Shown: positions 8,138 through 16,367 of the stretch, one piece after another
Layout of the letters: each line of letters opens with the position of its first letter
How positions within the stretch are numbered: position 1 is the first letter of the stretch
Assembly: GCA_015066925.1 (NCBI GenBank)
Contig: SVNL01000009.1
Span: 1 to 35,421, forward strand
Direction: 5' to 3'
Source: Ruminococcus sp.
GTDB lineage: Bacteria; Bacillota; Clostridia; Oscillospirales; Ruminococcaceae
Length of the DNA: 35,421 nucleotides
Notes under the pieces: generated by a model
Seen by the model: only the letters and a program-made list of their open reading frames with translations
The model's database searches: none
What the model was told of the DNA's origin: nothing
Translations under genes and position numbers: made by a program

Positions 8138-9324
8138 AAAAATTCACATCTTTCATAGTTCCTATAATTTCTTTTTTAGCAATTTGCTTTCTGCTGTTTA
8201 TCTTCACGTTCTATGTTGACGGTGAAATGGGAATAATACTCGTGTTTTTCACTTTCTTCGCTCCCATTTCTTCAACTATTCTTGCTCTTATCGGCAGAAA
8301 TCAAATTGATGTTTCTATTAAAAATGAAATTTACGTTAAAAAAGGAAATACGGCAAATGTAAAAATTCTGCTGACAAAAAAAAGCAGACTTCCTATCGGA
8401 TTTGTTGAAATTCATACAGATTCAAGCGAAAACTTCTCTCAGAACTGCAAGGCTTACAGAACTGCCGCTTCTTTTTCAGAAAAAAATGAGATTATTCATC
8501 AATTAAATGCCGTTTACGGAGGTTACGGATTTTTTTCAATTAAAGAGATATTTATATGCGATTATCTCGGTTTTTTTAAATTCAGAATTAAAACTCCGCT
8601 TCCTCCTGCTTCAAATATCGGTGTTATTCCTGAAATTCCACAGGTTTCTGCTTCAACAGAATTATTCAGAACCATTAGCGATATCGTTATTACCAGCGAT
8701 GACGAAGAGGAACAGGATTCTTCTCTTGCTTTTTCAGCTAATACTTTTCCGGGATATGAGCATAGAGAATATATCGAAGGCGATTCACTGAAACGTATTA
8801 ACTGGAAGGTTTCAACAAAACGCAATAAGCTTATGGTTCGTCTTGATGAAGCTGTATCTTCTGTTCAGCCTGTTATTGTATTTGACCTTTACAGAGAAAA
8901 GCAAAACAACTCCAAAGGTGCTATTATCCGTGAAGAACGTCTTTATGAATCTGTTTTCGGTCTTCTTACACTTTTAATCAAACAGGGTATCGGATGCAGA
9001 TTCTTTTATAGAGATGTAAGCGGTAATTTATGTGAACGTTCTGTTGAAAGCGACGATATGCTTAACCAGATTCTCTTCGCACTCCTTACGGTTCCTGTTA
9101 CTACTGATAATCCTATTGACTACAGTAAAATAGATACAGGAAGCGCTTGTGCGGTTATTATTGCTGTACCATTTCTCAGTACAGGTTATGCCACAGCTAT
9201 TGATAATCTTAAATATAATGAAAATGGCTGTGTAATTGTTTCTGATACAATAAACACCACCCCTCTCGCTTCATATGATATATGGTATATGGACGAGAAC
9301 AATAACTATAAGTTGGTTAAATGA
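8134..9324 (+). CDS. DUF58 membrane protein
   Basis: This 396-aa protein has two N-terminal membrane helices (about 5-30 and 34-52), a beta-rich middle region and the DUF58 signature GYEHREYIEGDSLKRINWK (about 207-225), followed by a VWA-like C-terminal fold (PVIVFDLYR). DUF58 proteins are the usual partners of MoxR ATPases and are probable client or adaptor proteins at the membrane. Both gene ends overlap neighbours by 4 nt, so the three-gene core moxR-DUF58-transglutaminase is tightly coupled. Confidence 0.92.
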   Translation: MKKFTSFIVPIISFLAICFLLFIFTFYVDGEMGIILVFFTFFAPISSTILALIGRNQIDVSIKNEIYVKKGNTANVKILLTKKSRLPIGFVEIHTDSSENFSQNCKAYRTAASFSEKNEIIHQLNAVYGGYGFFSIKEIFICDYLGFFKFRIKTPLPPASNIGVIPEIPQVSASTELFRTISDIVITSDDEEEQDSSLAFSANTFPGYEHREYIEGDSLKRINWKVSTKRNKLMVRLDEAVSSVQPVIVFDLYREKQNNSKGAIIREERLYESVFGLLTLLIKQGIGCRFFYRDVSGNLCERSVESDDMLNQILFALLTVPVTTDNPIDYSKIDTGSACAVIIAVPFLSTGYATAIDNLKYNENGCVIVSDTINTTPLASYDIWYMDENNNYKLVK

Positions 9325-11552
9325 ATATGAAAATAAATATGCAAAACAGGCCGCTTTTAAGCATTTTCACAAGCCTTTTCTGCGATAATGTTTTAATATA
9401 TACCGTTTTATTGGTAACTTCGGTTATGTATCATTACAGAAGCTCTCTTGTAATTCCGTATTGCCTGGCTTCTATAATTCTTACTGCCGTTCTTTTTAAA
9501 ATCTTCGACTTTGTCGCAAAACATAAATATATCGGTCCGGCTGTTTATATTGCTGTTTTCGGCATAGGTTTGTATATAGTCAAATTAATAATTGATATCG
9601 GAAGCTCTTCTTATCCGATTGCATTCTGGCTGTGGTTTCTTACTCCTCAGGACGCTCTCGATTACTCTGCTTCTTACACATTGGCTATATTTCTTCTTAT
9701 GGAGGGCTTTTTCGCTTCTGTTGTCTATTATTTTACTAAAATAAGATACAGAATTTTTATGGGATTTCTAACCTTCATAATTCCATTTTCTCTCTATGGT
9801 AAAGAATATGAGAAAATGCCGGTTTATTTCATTATTGCTCTTGCTATGATGTATTTTATCACTATGATAAATTACAGACAAATAAGTGTTAAATCTGATG
9901 TAAAAGTTATCAACAAAAACGAGATGTGGAAATCATTGCTCGTATTTTCACTTATTTTCGGTTCGGGTGCGGCTATTCTGCCAAAGCCTTCAATTACCGC
10001 AAACAGAGAATACCTCGAAATGCTTCTCGAAGCCGACGCTTTCACTGACAAGCTTATGAAAACTGTCAGCGTATTTGTCGATTCAACTACAAATGAAATG
10101 TTCTATGAGCAGGAGACGGATAAACTTTATTATTCCGCAAAGGCAAGCGAACCTTTAAGGCTTCGTACCCGTATTTTTTCATCATATAATTATGAAAACG
10201 ATTCATGGAACACCGTAAAGAAGGATACCTATTACAATACTTCTGAAACAATCACTTACGAAAATGATATCATAAGCGTTTACAAAGCTATTGCAACAGC
10301 TTGTGATGAAAGTGCAGAATTTTCCGAAAAATACGGATTAAACGGATTTTCAACCGAAACTCTGGATTATCCTGCTTTGAAGGAAATGTCTATTACTCCT
10401 CTTTTATATGGCACTTATCTTCTTCCTGTACCGACTCTTTACTATGATGTCGAGAACAGCGGTGGAAGTGAAGATATAAAAAGATCTATTAATGGTGCTT
10501 TCTTTAAGCACGAAGGTAATTTCGAATACAGTGTACCTCTGAAGCTTTCATATTACTCTGACAGCTTCCTTGTAAGAGACTCAATAAAGCTTCTTCTGAG
10601 CAGAATTTCTTATCAGGATAATTATTATTCTTTGCTCGATGATGCTTGTGAGGTTCTTGAAAATTCAGGACATTTTTCTGAGGCAGATATCATTCTTTCC
10701 GCTAAAAACGACGAATACGACGCATTTCTTGATTACGGTGACAGTACTGTTATCAAAAATTTAGCTGATGAAATTACTGACGGACTTTATTCCGATTACG
10801 ATAAAGCAAAAGCAATAGAAGCTTATTTTGTCAATAACGATTTCGTATACGACCCTGATTTCAGAAAGAAAAAAGGCGACAATGCCGAAACATTTCTTAT
10901 TTCATCCCAAACAGGTGTCTGCTACGAATTTGCTACTGCTATGGTTCTTCTTTCAAGAGCAAGCGGTATTCCTGCAAGATTTGCTGAGGGATATAATATG
11001 TCTGAACTTGGTCCGGACGGAAAATATCTGATAAGCTCAAATGATGCTCACGGCTTCCCTGAGCTTTATATAGCCTCTATTGGCTGGATTTCATTCGAGC
11101 CTACAGTTCCTTATGATGATTTGGGAACTGCTGATAAAGATTCAGCTACAGCAGGTTTGTTCAAAACAGGTATTGCTATTATTATTTTCGGTGCTGCTGC
11201 GTTTATTTTAATTCTACTCTACCCTGCCGCTTATCAGCGTTATTTTGTATTCAAAATCAATAAAGCTGCTCCAGATAAATCAATAAGACTTATTGTAAAA
11301 CGTCTTAAATCAATCTATTCCGTCAGCAATTCAGAAACAGCTTTCGAGCTTGCAGACAAAATATACGCCGAAGATAAATTAGATATGTCTGTTATTGCAG
11401 AATATTTCAATAAATCTGTTTATGGAAATATTCCTATCAGCATTGAAGAAAAAAATTCAGCTATTGCTTTGTACACAAAGCTATGGCGTCTTAGAAAAGT
11501 TAATAAAAAAATTAAAAAAATGCAAAAAAAGGGGAAAGCACGGGTGGTTTAA
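9321..11552 (+). CDS. Membrane transglutaminase-like protein
   Basis: This 743-aa protein has about six N-terminal membrane helices (first 220 residues), a large extracytoplasmic region with a transglutaminase-like core, one more helix (about 612-632) and a cytosolic tail resembling the DUF4129 type. The core has Cys534 (TGVCYEF), His577 (NDAHGFPE) and Glu593 in FEPT, where eukaryotic enzymes have Asp; FEPT is common in this bacterial branch. These proteins probably act as papain-fold proteases or crosslinkers of surface proteins. The tail ends in a strongly basic Lys-rich stretch. It is third in the MoxR operon and starts within the DUF58 stop. Confidence 0.9.
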   Translation: MNMKINMQNRPLLSIFTSLFCDNVLIYTVLLVTSVMYHYRSSLVIPYCLASIILTAVLFKIFDFVAKHKYIGPAVYIAVFGIGLYIVKLIIDIGSSSYPIAFWLWFLTPQDALDYSASYTLAIFLLMEGFFASVVYYFTKIRYRIFMGFLTFIIPFSLYGKEYEKMPVYFIIALAMMYFITMINYRQISVKSDVKVINKNEMWKSLLVFSLIFGSGAAILPKPSITANREYLEMLLEADAFTDKLMKTVSVFVDSTTNEMFYEQETDKLYYSAKASEPLRLRTRIFSSYNYENDSWNTVKKDTYYNTSETITYENDIISVYKAIATACDESAEFSEKYGLNGFSTETLDYPALKEMSITPLLYGTYLLPVPTLYYDVENSGGSEDIKRSINGAFFKHEGNFEYSVPLKLSYYSDSFLVRDSIKLLLSRISYQDNYYSLLDDACEVLENSGHFSEADIILSAKNDEYDAFLDYGDSTVIKNLADEITDGLYSDYDKAKAIEAYFVNNDFVYDPDFRKKKGDNAETFLISSQTGVCYEFATAMVLLSRASGIPARFAEGYNMSELGPDGKYLISSNDAHGFPELYIASIGWISFEPTVPYDDLGTADKDSATAGLFKTGIAIIIFGAAAFILILLYPAAYQRYFVFKINKAAPDKSIRLIVKRLKSIYSVSNSETAFELADKIYAEDKLDMSVIAEYFNKSVYGNIPISIEEKNSAIALYTKLWRLRKVNKKIKKMQKKGKARVV

Positions 11553-11584
11553 CATTACTTTTACGGAAACGGAGGTAATTACCA

Positions 11585-13402
11585 ATGCAAAATTTAAAAA
11601 GTATAAATAAAGCTTTCATTTGCTTTATAATTATGATTTTTAGTGTAGGCTTTCTTTCCATTACACTAAAGCCTGAAAACGCCTATGCTGTTGAAGATTA
11701 CAGAACATGGCGACAGAATGACCCCAGATGGGGTTATAAGTACCTCGGTGAATCAAGTGACACTGTTAGAAAAAGCGGCTGTGCAATAACTGCACTTTCT
11801 ATGCTTTGTGTACATTCAGGAGCTGCTTCTGCAGATAAAATTAATCCCGGTGTTGTTGTAGATTATTTCAACTCCGTTAATGGATTTAATAAATACGGCG
11901 GTATAAATAACTGGGGAACTATTACCGGCCTTGTTCCTGATCTTAAATTCAAAGGCAGTGTTGCTATGAAATATAGTACCCAGGCTGAAATTGCAAATGA
12001 AATAAAAACTCAAATGAAAAATGGCTATTATGTTATATGTCATGTAAAAAATCATTTTGTTCTTGTTGACAGTGTTGTAGGCAATAAGGTTTATATGTAT
12101 GACCCTGCTTGTAACGATACTGATATGTTCGCTAAATATCCTGAACTTAATTATATCGACGGTCTGAGGTTGTTTAAGGCTTCTACAAGTCCTATAACAT
12201 CGCCTTCATCTTCAGTTGCTCCTCAGACTACTTCTGCTTCAGGTTCTGTATCCTCCACAATTGTAAAAACAACAACATCAAAGGCACCTGTTGTAACAAC
12301 CTCAAAAGCACCTGTTACAACTTCAAAAGCGCCTGTTACAACTACTACGCCTTCAGTTACAAAGCCTCAGAACTACGCTCTCGGATATTATAAAACTACA
12401 GATAATCTAAATCACCGAAAAGGTCCGTCAACCTCTTATTCAACGTATGGAGTTATTCCTAAAGGCACTCAAATTCCTGTCTATGAGGTTTCAAACGGTT
12501 GGGGCAGAATTTACTATAATAAAAAAGATGCATGGGTTTGCCTTGAATATGCAAGCTTTATCTCAGATTTCAAATTCTCGTATGGAGGATATACTGCTTC
12601 TTCAGATATAAAACTCCTTACAAAACAGGCTTTTGATTCCGATTTAATACTTACTATCCCTGCCGGAGCTTCATTTGAAGTTGCAGCAAGTAATAATATC
12701 TGGGGGTTTGCTCATTATAATGGCAAATCAGGTTGGATAAATCTGCTCGGTGATGTTTCACTCTGCAAAAACATAAATTTTGAAAAAGGAACTTACAAAG
12801 CAACTTATCCGATTAATTTAAGAGAATCCTCGCTGCTATCAGGAAAGCTTCTTGGTGTAATACCTCAAAATGCCGAATTTACTGTTGATGAAGGCGGATA
12901 TAACGTCGTTAAAGTTACATATAACGGTATAAGCGGTTGGGCTTACATATATTCAGCAGAGAAAATTATAAAGCCTGTTATTATACTTCCTACAGGTGAA
13001 TACTTCATTACATCCTCGGGAACTACTCCTTTATACGCTTCGGCAGATAAAAATTCAGCCGTTATTGTGAACGCTCCAAGTGGATATGTGATAAACATTC
13101 TTGAGGTAAACAACGATTGGGGAAGAATTTCTGTCGGTGCAGATACTGCATGGATTTCTATGGCAAATGTTACATATGCCGGAGCTTCTCCCGAACTTAA
13201 AAAGGGTGATATAAACGGTGATGGAAACATTGATAATCTTGACCTCGCTGTTCTCAATCAATACCTCGACAGCCTCCAGTATATTCCAGACGGAATCTCC
13301 ATGCTGAGAGCCGCTGAAATCCAATCCGCCGATATAAACGAAAGCGGCATCGTGGATAATAACGATGTACTTGACTACTTAATAAAAATATGCATAAACT
13401 AA
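11585..13402 (+). CDS. Secreted C39-like peptidase with four SH3 repeats and a dockerin
   Basis: This 605-aa exported protein has a signal peptide (about 1-36), then a peptidase C39-like papain-fold domain (about 40-195) with a plausible triad of Cys66 (KSGCAIT), His157 (KNHFVLVD) and Asp173 (YDPA). A Ser/Thr/Pro-rich linker with repeated TTSKAPVT units follows (about 200-260). Four bacterial SH3-like repeats (about 265-535) each end in a W-containing GWG/SGW motif, and a type I dockerin closes the protein (KGDINGDGNIDNLDLAV and ADINESGIVDNNDVL). SH3 repeats usually bind wall peptides and the dockerin would dock to a cohesin, so the enzyme is likely displayed on the scaffoldin or cell surface. 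GGAGG lies upstream of the ATG and the gene is 32 nt after the transglutaminase gene. The substrate is unknown. Confidence 0.88.
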   Translation: MQNLKSINKAFICFIIMIFSVGFLSITLKPENAYAVEDYRTWRQNDPRWGYKYLGESSDTVRKSGCAITALSMLCVHSGAASADKINPGVVVDYFNSVNGFNKYGGINNWGTITGLVPDLKFKGSVAMKYSTQAEIANEIKTQMKNGYYVICHVKNHFVLVDSVVGNKVYMYDPACNDTDMFAKYPELNYIDGLRLFKASTSPITSPSSSVAPQTTSASGSVSSTIVKTTTSKAPVVTTSKAPVTTSKAPVTTTTPSVTKPQNYALGYYKTTDNLNHRKGPSTSYSTYGVIPKGTQIPVYEVSNGWGRIYYNKKDAWVCLEYASFISDFKFSYGGYTASSDIKLLTKQAFDSDLILTIPAGASFEVAASNNIWGFAHYNGKSGWINLLGDVSLCKNINFEKGTYKATYPINLRESSLLSGKLLGVIPQNAEFTVDEGGYNVVKVTYNGISGWAYIYSAEKIIKPVIILPTGEYFITSSGTTPLYASADKNSAVIVNAPSGYVINILEVNNDWGRISVGADTAWISMANVTYAGASPELKKGDINGDGNIDNLDLAVLNQYLDSLQYIPDGISMLRAAEIQSADINESGIVDNNDVLDYLIKICIN

Positions 13403-13420
13403 AAGGAGAGCTTTATTTTA

Positions 13421-14392
13421 ATGGAATGGACTGAACTTAACATTTTTACTACTACCGAAGGAATTGACCTTATCTGTTCACGACTTATGGATATCGGTAT
13501 TAAAGGCTTCGCTATCAAGGATGCTGAAGACTTTAACGAATTCCTCGAAAATAAAAATGGCAAATGGGATTATATTGACGAGGATTTGCTCGGACTTTCA
13601 AATTGCGAAACTTGTATCACAATATATCTTCCGAATAATAACCAAGGTGCTGAAATGCTTATTTCGGTTAATGCAATGCTCAAGGAAATGAAAGCTGAAG
13701 ATACAGAAAATATTTTCGGCAGACTCGAAACTGAATTTTCAAACATTCGTGAAGAGGACTGGGCTAATAACTGGAAACAATATTTCAAGCCTTTGAAAAT
13801 CGGCGAAAAACTTCTTATAAAACCGTCATGGGAAGATTATAACGCTGATGGTGATAATAGAATTATACTCGAAATCGACCCTGCATCCAGCTTCGGTACA
13901 GGTCAGCATCACACTACAAGACTCTGCCTTGAGCTTCTTGAACAATCCGTTCGGAAAAATGATGTGCTGCTTGATATGGGTTGCGGAAGCGGTATACTTT
14001 CAATTGGCGCAATGCTTCTCGGTGCAGAAAGCGCTGTTGCTGTCGACATAGAAGAAAATGCTGTTGCTTCAGCTATTGAAAATGCCGCTAAAAATAATAT
14101 ACAACCCGAAAAATATACAGCTTATTGCGGCAATGTTCTTTCGGATACAGCTCTTGCAGATAAAATTGATAAAAAATATGATATCATAACTGCCAATATA
14201 GTTGCCGATGTTTTGATTGCAATGGGAACTCTGTTTGACAGATATCTTAAAGAAAATGGTATTCTTATAATTTCAGGTATAATCGAAGAACGTATGGACG
14301 AGGTTATTACCGCTGTTGAAAAATGTGGCTTTACTAAGCTTGAACATAATATCATAGATGGCTGGGCAGCTGTTAAACTGATACACAAATAA
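13421..14392 (+). CDS. prmA: Ribosomal protein L11 methyltransferase
   Basis: This 323-aa SAM-dependent methyltransferase trimethylates ribosomal protein L11 in the family. It has the short N-terminal substrate-recognition domain (EWTELNIFTTTEG), the linker DPASSFGTGQHHTT, SAM motif I LLDMGCGSGIL (about 187-197) and the NIVADVLI catalytic loop (NPPY-like position). Length matches PrmA (about 300-320 aa). AAAGGAGAG precedes the ATG, 18 nt after the dockerin gene, so it is in the operon despite an apparently unrelated role. Confidence 0.95.
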   Translation: MEWTELNIFTTTEGIDLICSRLMDIGIKGFAIKDAEDFNEFLENKNGKWDYIDEDLLGLSNCETCITIYLPNNNQGAEMLISVNAMLKEMKAEDTENIFGRLETEFSNIREEDWANNWKQYFKPLKIGEKLLIKPSWEDYNADGDNRIILEIDPASSFGTGQHHTTRLCLELLEQSVRKNDVLLDMGCGSGILSIGAMLLGAESAVAVDIEENAVASAIENAAKNNIQPEKYTAYCGNVLSDTALADKIDKKYDIITANIVADVLIAMGTLFDRYLKENGILIISGIIEERMDEVITAVEKCGFTKLEHNIIDGWAAVKLIHK

Positions 14393-14412
14393 TTTTTAAA
14401 GGAGATTTTAAA

Positions 14413-15564
14413 GTGAATATTTTTAAAAAGAAAAATGCAAAAGAAGAAGTAAGTCAGGAAAAAGATCTTAAATTACAAATTCTTGAATATCTTAACGAAA
14501 AATTACAGGGAACAATTTATGATAACTGTCTTTTACTCCCAAGAAGCGGATTTTCAATTGATATCCAGATTGGCAAGCAGGAAAATAAAAATGATATAAT
14601 CCTTCTTCAGGTTATTTATATCTTAAAGCACGACGACCTCGATGAACCTATTATCGAACCGGTTGCTGCACAAGGAAAAACTATGGAAGAGGCTGTGGCT
14701 ATGGCTGTTGACAGCTTCAGAGGCGGCTTATGGCATCCACTTAATATGGCTTGCACAAGACAGGGTGGTGTTCCTATCAGTTCAGATTACTTAGGACAGC
14801 ATTATGACTATAAAATGTATGCTCAGTCTGTTGTTATTATGGGTGACAGGGATAAAAAGCCTTCCATGCTCATAGGCTATATCAAGGACGAAATTTCAAA
14901 ATACTTAGGTTCTAAAAAATATTACTGGGTAAGAATTTTCCTTGCTCGTCATAAAGAGAAAAAAACTATCGAGGTTCGTGTAAACGGTACTGTTTGCCCC
15001 GGACTCCATGAATTTTTTAAGAATTACATTGAAAGCTGGGAAGATAAAGACATGCTCGTAACTGAAAAGCAGTATGCACTGTTTGTTCAGGAAGAGGACG
15101 ATAAATGTCCTTTCACTAAAGAAAAGGTTGTTGAATGCACAAGAAGAACCATTGAGCTTATGGGTGAATGTAAATCTAAAGAAGATTATATTGCTCTTAA
15201 AGATGAAATTGATAAAATGACAGAAGATATTGCTCTTTCTGCTGAAATAAGAGTATTTACTCCTGAAATTATGGCAAGACATGTTATCAGATACGGTGAA
15301 GGCGATAGCCTCTTCCTGCTTGAAAATGATACTCCGGTTGAATTCAAGAAAACTCAGCTCAGAAGCTATTTCTATATTCAACAGGTAGTTTTCGATTACC
15401 TTGCAAGAGTTAAACCTGAAAAAGAAAAGGTTATGAGAATTGTCGCAAACAGCGCTTCTTTCAGAGAAATTCAGAAAGCTGTTAAGGAAGGTCACGAACC
15501 AACTAATATGTGGGTTCCTGGTACTACTTACAAAATTGCTGTTGACAATTACAAGGTTTGGTAA
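14413..15564 (+). CDS. Conserved protein of unknown function (383 aa)
   Basis: I do not recognise this protein. It has no signal peptide or membrane segment and begins with a Lys-rich MNIFKKKNAKEE. It contains a GKTMEEAVAMAVDSFRGGLWHPL segment (about 93-115), a region rich in WVRIFLARHKEKKTIEVRVNG (about 176-196) and a charged C-terminus ending in DNYKVW. The sequence reads as a globular cytosolic protein. The start is GTG 14413, with GGAGA 8 nt upstream, 20 nt after prmA. It is the last gene of the MoxR operon. Confidence 0.8.
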   Translation: MNIFKKKNAKEEVSQEKDLKLQILEYLNEKLQGTIYDNCLLLPRSGFSIDIQIGKQENKNDIILLQVIYILKHDDLDEPIIEPVAAQGKTMEEAVAMAVDSFRGGLWHPLNMACTRQGGVPISSDYLGQHYDYKMYAQSVVIMGDRDKKPSMLIGYIKDEISKYLGSKKYYWVRIFLARHKEKKTIEVRVNGTVCPGLHEFFKNYIESWEDKDMLVTEKQYALFVQEEDDKCPFTKEKVVECTRRTIELMGECKSKEDYIALKDEIDKMTEDIALSAEIRVFTPEIMARHVIRYGEGDSLFLLENDTPVEFKKTQLRSYFYIQQVVFDYLARVKPEKEKVMRIVANSASFREIQKAVKEGHEPTNMWVPGTTYKIAVDNYKVW

Positions 15565-15584
15565 TTTATTTTTAAAACAATGCT

Positions 15585-15647
15585 ACACAGAGATTGAACG
15601 AAATATGCAATCATATTTCATTCAAAACAGTAAGACATGCTTTGTGT
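15585..15647 (+). repeat. Structured element B, related to element A
   Basis: The outer stem pairs ACACAGAG (15585-15592) with CTTTGTGT (15640-15647). The inner stem pairs TTGAA-GAAATATG (15594-15607) with CATATTTC-TTCAA (15612-15625), with one mismatch and loop CAAT. It shares CACAGAG, ATATGCAA, AACAG and ATGCTTTGTGTG, in the same order and orientation, with element A at 7062-7145. No T-run follows, so it is not a standard terminator. It lies just past the end of the MoxR operon. Confidence 0.5.
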
Positions 15648-15655
15648 GATACGAT

Positions 15656-15664
15656 TGATATAAT
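15656..15664 (+). promoter_or_regulatory. Extended -10 promoter of the YkgJ-type gene
   Basis: TGATATAAT (TATAAT at 15659-15664) is an extended -10. No good -35 is visible 16-18 nt upstream. Transcription would begin at about 15671, so the next hairpin would be at the very 5' end of the RNA. Confidence 0.4.
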
Positions 15665-15669
15665 ACAAC

Positions 15670-15708
15670 AAATAGCTTTTGTATAGAATATCTATACAAA
15701 AGCTATTT
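15670..15708 (+). promoter_or_regulatory. 18-bp perfect hairpin in the leader
   Basis: AAATAGCTTTTGTATAGA (15670-15687) and its exact complement (15691-15708) are separated by ATA, 25 nt before the ATG at 15733. No U-run follows directly. It may stabilise the mRNA 5' end, act as an operator, or be part of a termination region for the previous operon. Confidence 0.5.
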
Positions 15709-15732
15709 CAATTCTTTATATGGAGTGTTTTT

Positions 15733-16215
15733 ATGCTGAAAAAAATCCTTAGTAATAAAAAATGTGCCGAATGTAAGCTTTGCTGTTCTTTTGACAGATA
15801 CGACGTATGGGAAACCCCTGTCTTTACAGAAGAAACCAAAAATCTTCTGCTCCAAATGCGTCCTGATACAAAGTTCATAACAAAAGATGGCGGATATCTT
15901 TTCAGAATAGATGAACTTATCAATAACGAGCTTTTCTACTGCCCTGCTCTTGATATGGAAAAAGGCTGTATACTCGGTGATAATAAACCATTCGATTGTA
16001 GAATATGGCCCTACAGAATTATGAATATAGGAGGAAAACGTGCAATAACTATCGCTCCTATATGTGAAGAGCTTTTCAATCGTCCGATATCTGAGATTGT
16101 CGGTTTTCTTAAAGATGAACTCGCTGAAAAAATATTCGACTATGCCGATAAGCATCCGGAAATTATAAAGGAATATGACGATATGTACCCAATATTGCTT
16201 GTTGAAAGAGATTAA
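15733..16215 (+). CDS. YkgJ-family cysteine-cluster protein
   Basis: This 160-aa protein resembles the YkgJ/UPF0153 family of putative Zn- or Fe-S-binding proteins. Cysteines lie at 11, 14, 17 and 18 (CAECKLCC), 70, 79 and 89 (CP...GCIL...FDCRIWPYR) and 111. This spacing is the family hallmark, but the biochemical role is unknown. The start is ATG 15733 with TGGAG upstream; an earlier in-frame alternative at 15679 would lie inside the hairpin. No terminator is visible between it and the aspartate kinase gene, which has its own promoter. Confidence 0.85.
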   Translation: MLKKILSNKKCAECKLCCSFDRYDVWETPVFTEETKNLLLQMRPDTKFITKDGGYLFRIDELINNELFYCPALDMEKGCILGDNKPFDCRIWPYRIMNIGGKRAITIAPICEELFNRPISEIVGFLKDELAEKIFDYADKHPEIIKEYDDMYPILLVERD

Positions 16216-16303
16216 TCCCTTACACCTTCTGTATTTCTGTGAAGTACAAGCGTATTCACCAAAAAAACAATTAAGGATGATTTATTTTTGTTTTATAAAT
16301 CAA

Positions 16304-16332
16304 TTGATTTTATCTGCGGAATGTCATATAAT
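16304..16332 (+). promoter_or_regulatory. Promoter of aspartate kinase gene
   Basis: -35 TTGATT (16304-16309), 17-nt spacer, -10 TATAAT (16327-16332). The predicted leader is only about 30 nt, so there is no room for a lysine riboswitch. Confidence 0.7.
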
Positions 16333-16367
16333 AATATACAGATTATATGATAAAGGAATGAACATTA

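Noticed and set aside
15585-15647. Element B as an intrinsic terminator
   Set aside because: The stem is not followed by a T-run; the shared ends with element A point to something else.
15679-15732. N-terminal extension of the YkgJ-type protein
   Set aside because: It would start inside a perfect hairpin without an RBS; ATG 15733 has a good TGGAG site.
16216-16367. Lysine riboswitch before aspartate kinase
   Set aside because: The predicted leader is about 30 nt and no extended structured leader is visible.
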